From JAUVKT01 sp036350795 (GTDB lineage Bacteria > Bacteroidota > Bacteroidia > Bacteroidales > VadinHA17): a DNA stretch of 64,000 bases. Under the pieces are notes generated by a model. It was not told the DNA's origin. It did not search any database and was given only the letters and a program-made list of their open reading frames with translations. The stretch covers positions 1 through 64,000 of the forward strand of contig JAZBNV010000046.1 of assembly GCA_036350795.1 (NCBI GenBank), read 5' to 3'. Position 1 is the stretch's first letter, and each line of letters begins with the position of its first letter. Positions 59,162-64,000 of the stretch are shown piece after piece. The position numbers and the translations under genes were made by a program.

Positions 59162-61816
59162 ATGCGAACCTTTTCTTTTATAATAATCAGCCTCTTGTTT
59201 TTTGCCTGTGGCCGGAACGAAAATACAGCCCCATACAAGAACCCTGATCTGGCCATAGAAAAAAGGGTTGATGATCTCCTGTCCCGAATGACACCGGAAG
59301 AAAAATTCTGGCAGATGTTTATGATTCCCGGGAACCTTGAGCCAGATATGTCTAAGTATAAGAATGGAATATTCGGACTCCAGGTTTCGGCAAAAGGACG
59401 TAGCGGCAATGCTGCCGGGCAGATGCTGGAATACGGCGCCGAGGGCACACCGGGAGAAGTGGCAGACAGGATAAACAATATACAGAGGTATTTTATTGAA
59501 GAAACACGTCTTGGAATACCTCTTATACCTTTTGACGAGGCATTGCACGGACTGGTAAGGGAAGGAGCAACGGCATTTCCGCAATCCATCGCCCTTGCAG
59601 CTACCTGGAATACTGAATTAATGGGCGAGGTGGCTGCCAGTATTGCTGATGAGACAAAATCGAGGGGAATAAGACAGATTTTATCGCCGGTAGTAAATAT
59701 TGCCCGTGATGTTAGATGGGGCCGCACCGAAGAGACTTATGGAGAAGACCCCTTTCTGTCGGCCAGGATGGGAGTTGCCTTTGTGTCTGAATTTGAAAAA
59801 AGGGGGATAATAAGTACACCAAAACATTTTGTTGCCAACGTAGGCGACGGCGGACGCGATAGTTACCCAATACATTATAATGAAAGACTAATGGAGGAGA
59901 TATACTTCCCGGCCTTCAGGGCATGTTTTAAGGAAGGAGGAAGCAGATCAGTAATGACATCCTATAATTCATACGATGGATCACCATGTACTGCCAGCAG
60001 CTGGTTACTACGCGATAAATTAAAAGGAGAATGGGGTTTTGACGGATTTGTAATTTCTGATGCAGGCGCCACAGGAGGAGCAAATGTATTGCATTTTACA
60101 GCAAAAGATTATCCCGGATCAACAGCTAATTCAATTAATGCGGGCCTGGATGTTTTGTTCCAGACCTCCTTCGATCATTATCCTTTATTCTGGCCTGCTT
60201 TCCGGGACGGCTTAATTACTTCAGAAAATATTGATAAGGCAGTTAAAAGAATTCTTAAGGCGAAATTTGAACTGGGCCTCTTTGAGGATCCTTATGTTAA
60301 TCCGGAAGATGCAGTATCTTTAAATGGTAGTGCCGGGAACCGTGAAACTGCTCTTCGGGCAGCGAGGGAATCAATAGTTCTTTTAAAAAACAACGGCATA
60401 CTTCCTCTTTCAGAAAAGGTAAAAAAAGTGGCCCTGATTGGTGTGGATGCAAAAGAGGCCAGGCTGGGCGGATATTCAGGTCCGGGCAATAGAAAATTGT
60501 CGGTTTATAAGGCATTGAAAGAGCAAAATAGCGATTGTGAGCTAACTTATGCCGAAGGACCCGGGCGAAATGATTTAAGATATATAGCTGTACCACAGGA
60601 TGTTCTGAAAATGCCCGACAGTGATGAAAGCGGACTGAAAGGAGAATATTATAATAATAATTCTCTTGCAGGAGATCCGGTTCTTACACGTAAGGATTCT
60701 CAAATACACTTTGGATGGACACTTTTTTCACCAGACACCTTACTTGCTTACGACTGGTATTCGGTAAGATGGACAGGCAGCCTGAGGTCGCCCTTATCAG
60801 GAATGTATGAAATAGGTCTTGAGGGGAATGATGGTTATCGTATGTATATTGAAGACGAGCTTATAATTGACAACTGGCAAAAAAAATCATATAGCAGGCT
60901 AACTGAGGATTATTATTTTGAATCAGGAAAGGAATACAAGATTAGGATTGAATTTTTTGAAAGCACGGGTAATGCAAGAATAAAACTAATATGGAACCAG
61001 GGACTTGAACGCAGAACCGAATACAGGATAAATGAAGCTGTTAAACTGGCCCGTGAGGCAGAAGTGGCAGTTTTGGTGCTTGGAATTGAAGAAGGAGAAT
61101 TCAGAGACCGGGCTTCACTTGCCTTGCCGGGAGCACAGGAAGAATTAATCTTAAAGATAGCCGAAACCGGTACACCCATGGTTGTACTTATAGTTGGAGG
61201 AAGCGCGGTAACAATGCAAAGCTGGTATAGTAAAGCAGATGCTATTCTTGATATATGGTATCCCGGCGATATGGGAGGTCAGGCCGTGGCCGAAATACTT
61301 AAGGGAGACTATAGCCCTGCCGGAAGATTGCCGATAACTTTTCCGATGGACGAGGCCCAGCTGCCACTGTACTATAACCATAAACCAACCGGGAGAGGAG
61401 ATGATTATTTAAACCTGACCGGTCACCCGCTCTTCCCCTTTGGTTTTGGTTTAAGTTATACCAGTTTTGAGTACTCTGATCTTGAACTTTCAGATAGTAA
61501 TATTAATGCCGGAGAAACAGTTAAAATTACGTGCCGGGTAAAAAATACCGGTGCTTATGACGGAGATGAGGTGGTTCAGCTTTATATCCGCGATGAAATA
61601 GCCTCGGTAGCACGTCCGGTAATGGAATTGAAAGGTTTCCAAAGAGTGCACATTAAAAAAGGTGAATCCGAAAAGCTTATATTTGAACTCGGAAAAGAAG
61701 AACTTGAAATGCTTGATATTAATATGAAGCGGGTAATTGAACCCGGTGCTTTCAGGATAATGATCGGAGCATCGTCAAGGGATATACGACTTAGAACACA
61801 TCTTTATGTAAATTAA
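59162..61816 (+). CDS. Glycoside hydrolase family 3 lipoprotein with PA14 domain
   Basis: An 884-residue GH3 enzyme with a lipoprotein signal (TFSFIIISLLFFACG). The barrel domain includes IPLIPFDEALHGL, IARDVRWGRTEETYGEDP and KHFVAN; the catalytic nucleophile Asp lies in FVISDAG near 299. In the second (beta-sandwich) domain a PA14-like insertion (SGLKGEYYNNNSLAG to IDNW, about 490-600) is present, as in many beta-glucosidases. A fibronectin III-like domain (KITCRVKNTGAYDGDEVVQLY) ends the protein. The likely substrate is a beta-glucoside or beta-xyloside. YciI follows after 10 bp. Confidence 0.93.
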   Translation: MRTFSFIIISLLFFACGRNENTAPYKNPDLAIEKRVDDLLSRMTPEEKFWQMFMIPGNLEPDMSKYKNGIFGLQVSAKGRSGNAAGQMLEYGAEGTPGEVADRINNIQRYFIEETRLGIPLIPFDEALHGLVREGATAFPQSIALAATWNTELMGEVAASIADETKSRGIRQILSPVVNIARDVRWGRTEETYGEDPFLSARMGVAFVSEFEKRGIISTPKHFVANVGDGGRDSYPIHYNERLMEEIYFPAFRACFKEGGSRSVMTSYNSYDGSPCTASSWLLRDKLKGEWGFDGFVISDAGATGGANVLHFTAKDYPGSTANSINAGLDVLFQTSFDHYPLFWPAFRDGLITSENIDKAVKRILKAKFELGLFEDPYVNPEDAVSLNGSAGNRETALRAARESIVLLKNNGILPLSEKVKKVALIGVDAKEARLGGYSGPGNRKLSVYKALKEQNSDCELTYAEGPGRNDLRYIAVPQDVLKMPDSDESGLKGEYYNNNSLAGDPVLTRKDSQIHFGWTLFSPDTLLAYDWYSVRWTGSLRSPLSGMYEIGLEGNDGYRMYIEDELIIDNWQKKSYSRLTEDYYFESGKEYKIRIEFFESTGNARIKLIWNQGLERRTEYRINEAVKLAREAEVAVLVLGIEEGEFRDRASLALPGAQEELILKIAETGTPMVVLIVGGSAVTMQSWYSKADAILDIWYPGDMGGQAVAEILKGDYSPAGRLPITFPMDEAQLPLYYNHKPTGRGDDYLNLTGHPLFPFGFGLSYTSFEYSDLELSDSNINAGETVKITCRVKNTGAYDGDEVVQLYIRDEIASVARPVMELKGFQRVHIKKGESEKLIFELGKEELEMLDINMKRVIEPGAFRIMIGASSRDIRLRTHLYVN

Positions 61817-61826
61817 AATAATATAT

Positions 61827-62120
61827 ATGCAATTTCTCTTAAGCGCCTACGATGGCACCGACGATATGGCTTTAGAACGAAGAATGAGAGCCAGGGAAGA
61901 ACACCTGGCAATGGTACAAAATTTAAAGGAAAGCGGAAATTTTATCTGGGGAGGAGCAATCCTTGATGATAGTGATAAAATGGTTGGTTCTGTAATAGTC
62001 TACGATTTTGAATCAAGAGAAGAACTTGAAAATATGCTGAAAACCGAACCATATATAAAAGGGGATGTCTGGCAGAACATCAAAATAGAAAACTTCAGGC
62101 TTGCGAATATCCAGGCATAA
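61827..62120 (+). CDS. YciI-like protein
   Basis: A 97-residue ferredoxin-fold protein of the YCII family: QFLLSAYDGTD at the start and AREEHLAMVQNL carrying the conserved His. GAILDDSDKMVGSVIVYDF and LKTEPYIKGDVW follow. Known members have dehalogenase-like or chlorite dismutase-like folds, but most functions are unknown. It is 10 bp downstream of the GH3 gene, so co-transcription is likely, though a functional link is not obvious. Confidence 0.9.
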   Translation: MQFLLSAYDGTDDMALERRMRAREEHLAMVQNLKESGNFIWGGAILDDSDKMVGSVIVYDFESREELENMLKTEPYIKGDVWQNIKIENFRLANIQA

Positions 62121-62142
62121 TTCATGCATAAATATTGTTGGG

Positions 62143-62559
62143 ATGGTAAATCGGAATATTTTATTTATTATTTCAGGCTTAATCTGGCTGGCTGTTGGAT
62201 TGATGCTGATAAGTTTTGCAAGGATAAGAATTGATGAATATGAAGGCGAATACAGCTGGTTGTTTGTTGCCGCAGGGCTGCTACTGGCATTTATCAAGTT
62301 CAGGTATATCTTCAGGGCAATGGTTGATCAAAACCTGGCAAGACTTTATTCTCTTCGGGAAAAGGAACATTTTTATAAGTTTCTTCCCCCCTCAGGATTT
62401 GTGCTGGTTGTGGTAATGACCCTGCTGGGTATTTCGATGAGAAAATTTGGCTTGCCCGGGCAATATATTGCCCTTATCGATATAGCCATTGGATTTGGGC
62501 TGTTTTTCTCAGGTATCAGGCATTTTCAGCGTTATATCAGGTCTGATTGTGCCCGCTAG
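62143..62559 (+). CDS. Small multi-pass membrane protein
   Basis: About 138 residues with four hydrophobic helices: ILFIISGLIWLAVGLML, WLFVAAGLLLAFI, FVLVVVMTLLGISM and LIDIAIGFGLFF. The ATG at 62143 is used because the frame open from 62101 overlaps the yciI stop and adds non-hydrophobic residues. No family is recognised. It converges with pdxH at a 16-bp gap. Confidence 0.75.
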   Translation: MVNRNILFIISGLIWLAVGLMLISFARIRIDEYEGEYSWLFVAAGLLLAFIKFRYIFRAMVDQNLARLYSLREKEHFYKFLPPSGFVLVVVMTLLGISMRKFGLPGQYIALIDIAIGFGLFFSGIRHFQRYIRSDCAR

Positions 62560-62575
62560 GCAGCTCTGGAATTAC

Positions 62576-63172
62576 CTATGGCTGCAGCCTTCTTGTGCTC
62601 CACTTTTCTTCTTCGTAGAGGTACTCAATACGGGTATGAAAGCGGTCTTTTCCTTCTTCCCAGAATTCAAAGCGATCGGGAACAAGGCGATAACCACCCC
62701 AATCAGAAGGTCTCACAGGATCTTTATCGCTGTAATACCTGTAAGCAGACTCCCGTTTTTCTATATACTTTTCAATGTTTTCTATAGGCTTGCTTTGGTC
62801 TGAAACAATAGCATTGATCCTGTGCCCCTTGTTTCTTGAATTAAAATATGCCTCAGATTCGGCTTCTGCTACTTTTTCAACCGCACCTTCAATTCTTACC
62901 TGTCGCCCTGCCTCTGGCCAGTAGAAAAGCATGGACGCATAGATATTTTCTGCCAGCTGCTTCCCTTTGCGACTGTTATAGCCGGTATAGAATACAAAAC
63001 CTTTGCTGTTATACTCTTTCAGTAAAACCACTCTCGATGAAACTCTTCCGGCAGACGAAGCCGTGGACAGAACAACAGCATTTGAATTTTCTTTCTCCTT
63101 ACTGAATATATTCAGGTACCAGCCATTAAAAAAAACAAAGGGATTACTTTCTTCCGCTTCAATATTATTCAT
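62576..63172 (-). CDS. pdxH: Pyridoxamine 5'-phosphate oxidase
   Basis: A 198-residue FMN-dependent PdxH: RVVLLKEYNSKGFVFYTGYNSRKGKQL, quoted here as RVVLLKEYNSKGFVF and YNSRKGKQL, binds FMN, FYWPEAGRQVRIEG follows, and RPSDWGGYRLVPDRFEFWEEG and RLQP at the C-terminus are the family signature. It oxidises pyridoxine or pyridoxamine 5'-phosphate to PLP. The N-terminus is shorter than in E. coli. It is divergent from the redoxin gene by 66 bp. Confidence 0.95.
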   Translation of the reverse strand: MNNIEAEESNPFVFFNGWYLNIFSKEKENSNAVVLSTASSAGRVSSRVVLLKEYNSKGFVFYTGYNSRKGKQLAENIYASMLFYWPEAGRQVRIEGAVEKVAEAESEAYFNSRNKGHRINAIVSDQSKPIENIEKYIEKRESAYRYYSDKDPVRPSDWGGYRLVPDRFEFWEEGKDRFHTRIEYLYEEEKWSTRRLQP

Positions 63173-63238
63173 AGCACATAGCTTTTTCTATAAAACATTT
63201 TTTTGGTGTAACTTGTTTTACTCAAAAACAGGAATATT

Positions 63239-63817
63239 ATGGCTTTTACATTACAGATAGGAGATAAAGCGCCTGCTTTCAGCCTTATGGCAACCGATGG
63301 TGAAAAGTATTCGCTCAATGATTTTACAAGCACTTACCTTGTTATTTTCTTTACCTGCAATCATTGTCCTTATGTTATTGGATCAGATGAGAATACAAGG
63401 ACTCTTGCAGAAAAATATGCCGGAAGGGGTGTTGAGTTTGTAGCTCTTAACTCAAATAGCCCAAACACTTACCCTGAAGATGATTTCGATCATATGGTTT
63501 CAAGAATGGAAAAATTTAAGTTCCCATGGAAATATCTTTACGATGAAACCCAGGAGATAGCAAAAAAATACGGAGCTCTCAGAACACCTCATTTTTATCT
63601 TTTCAATAGTGAAAGAGAACTTGTTTATACCGGAAGAGCAGTAGATTACCCCCGCGATGCATCACGGGCAAAGGTTTTTGATCTTGACCGGGCAATAGAT
63701 GAATTAATAAATGGAAAGGGTATTTCCAGGCCGGTAACCAACCCCATAGGCTGTAACGTAAAATGGGATGGAAAAGACGCTCACTGGATGCCTGCCGACG
63801 CCTGCGACCTGGTATAG
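63239..63817 (+). CDS. Thioredoxin-fold redoxin (AhpC/TSA-like)
   Basis: A 192-residue thioredoxin-fold protein with the redox motif C40-N-H-C43-P in FFTCNHCPYV and the cis-Pro in RTPHFYLF. GDKAPAFSLMATDGEKYSL is the redoxin N-terminus. A C-terminal extension contains two more Cys (IGCNVKW and ADACDLV). No signal peptide is seen, so it is cytosolic. It probably handles peroxide or disulfide exchange; the partner is unknown. The last 180 bp of the window hold no complete gene. Confidence 0.88.
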   Translation: MAFTLQIGDKAPAFSLMATDGEKYSLNDFTSTYLVIFFTCNHCPYVIGSDENTRTLAEKYAGRGVEFVALNSNSPNTYPEDDFDHMVSRMEKFKFPWKYLYDETQEIAKKYGALRTPHFYLFNSERELVYTGRAVDYPRDASRAKVFDLDRAIDELINGKGISRPVTNPIGCNVKWDGKDAHWMPADACDLV

Positions 63818-63873
63818 ATTTAATGAACTTTTACCTCATTAAATAGTAACCTGGCGACCAATTTGATAATTCA

Positions 63874-63975
63874 TTAAAGTGCCGGGATAATAAATCTTAC
63901 CTTTGTTCCGTCTGCTTTCAGAAAGAAAACAGGGGATGCCGACAAAGAAAATAAGCTATAATATTGTGTTGCATA
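63874..63975 (-). pseudogene. Possible remnant of a histidine-kinase 3' end
   Basis: On the minus strand, 33 open codons before a TAA at 63874-63876 end in GTKVRFIIPAL, like the last residues of a GHKL ATPase domain. An in-frame stop at 63976-63978 breaks the frame and no start codon is present, so any gene is broken or lies in another frame beyond the window edge. Confidence 0.2.
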
Positions 63976-64000
63976 TTATGCTTCTCCATGGCTGTTAAGC

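Noticed and set aside
59093..59727. Two open frames antisense to the GH3 gene (about 163 and 193 codons)
   Set aside because: They mirror the conserved GH3 N-terminal domain in other frames and have no coherent domain pattern.

Overview
This window is a gene-dense stretch (roughly 40% GC by eye) of a bacterial chromosome that looks like Bacteroidota, probably an anaerobic or marine member of the Bacteroidales or a near relative. Evidence: many lipoproteins with Bacteroidota-style lipoboxes; families typical of the phylum (DUF4292 lipoprotein, DUF4369-TlpA thioredoxin, Tat-tagged TldD, a PurF homologue lacking the catalytic cysteine, YbeY with Asp for the third His); few Shine-Dalgarno sequences; and several TAnnTTTG boxes like the Bacteroidota -7 promoter element. 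No rRNA, tRNA, phage, transposase, CRISPR array or obvious defence island was found. The genus assignment is inference.

Layout. 0-5.8 kb: moaD, polA and queD on the minus strand, then a DEAD-box helicase with a TPR protein. 5.9-18.1 kb: long-chain acyl-CoA ligase, a GH95 fucosidase, a GMC oxidoreductase, the htpX-lemA pair, a DDAH-like amidinohydrolase, an exported DsrE protein, an SDR-like protein and the PmbA/TldD pair. 18.2-22.7 kb: free-standing E2-type acyltransferase, UroD-family protein, then a compact membrane protein / winged-helix regulator / CreD locus carrying two nearly identical 23-bp operator candidates, each exactly 10 nt before an ATG. 22.8-29.3 kb: GH2 lipoprotein, lspA, ArsR regulator, polyprenyl diphosphate synthase and a TlpA-like lipoprotein closed by a strong terminator.

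29.4-43.8 kb is a long minus-strand block: patatin/outer-membrane protein, flippase, dut, TPR lipoprotein, DUF4292 lipoprotein, EnvC-like degenerate LytM protein, RsbW-like kinase, ybeY, mnmG, ade and uvrC. Two parS-like palindromes lie in and just upstream of ade, beside mnmG, which hints at an origin-proximal position. 43.9-53.6 kb: cyclophilin lipoprotein, pheS, osmC, a Crp/Fnr regulator, ruvB, a YwqK/MORN protein, nadA, a 571-bp AT-rich gap, rpiB (TTG start), an Rrf2 regulator and hemW. 53.6-64 kb: coiled-coil membrane protein, the cysteine-less PurF homologue, thioesterase, a clan GH-D-like glycosidase, a PA14-containing GH3, yciI, a membrane protein, pdxH and a redoxin.

The window is mostly core metabolism and DNA maintenance interleaved with four dispersed exported glycosidases (GH95, GH2, GH-D-like, GH3), none beside a SusC/SusD pair here. 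Many neighbouring genes overlap or abut, including tail-to-tail pairs. I found no clear multi-gene novel system; the best leads are the duplicated CreD-locus operator, the parS-like pair, the Ser2 PurF homologue, the split-compartment TldD/TldE pair and the 19-bp-phased repeats upstream of the GH3 gene.
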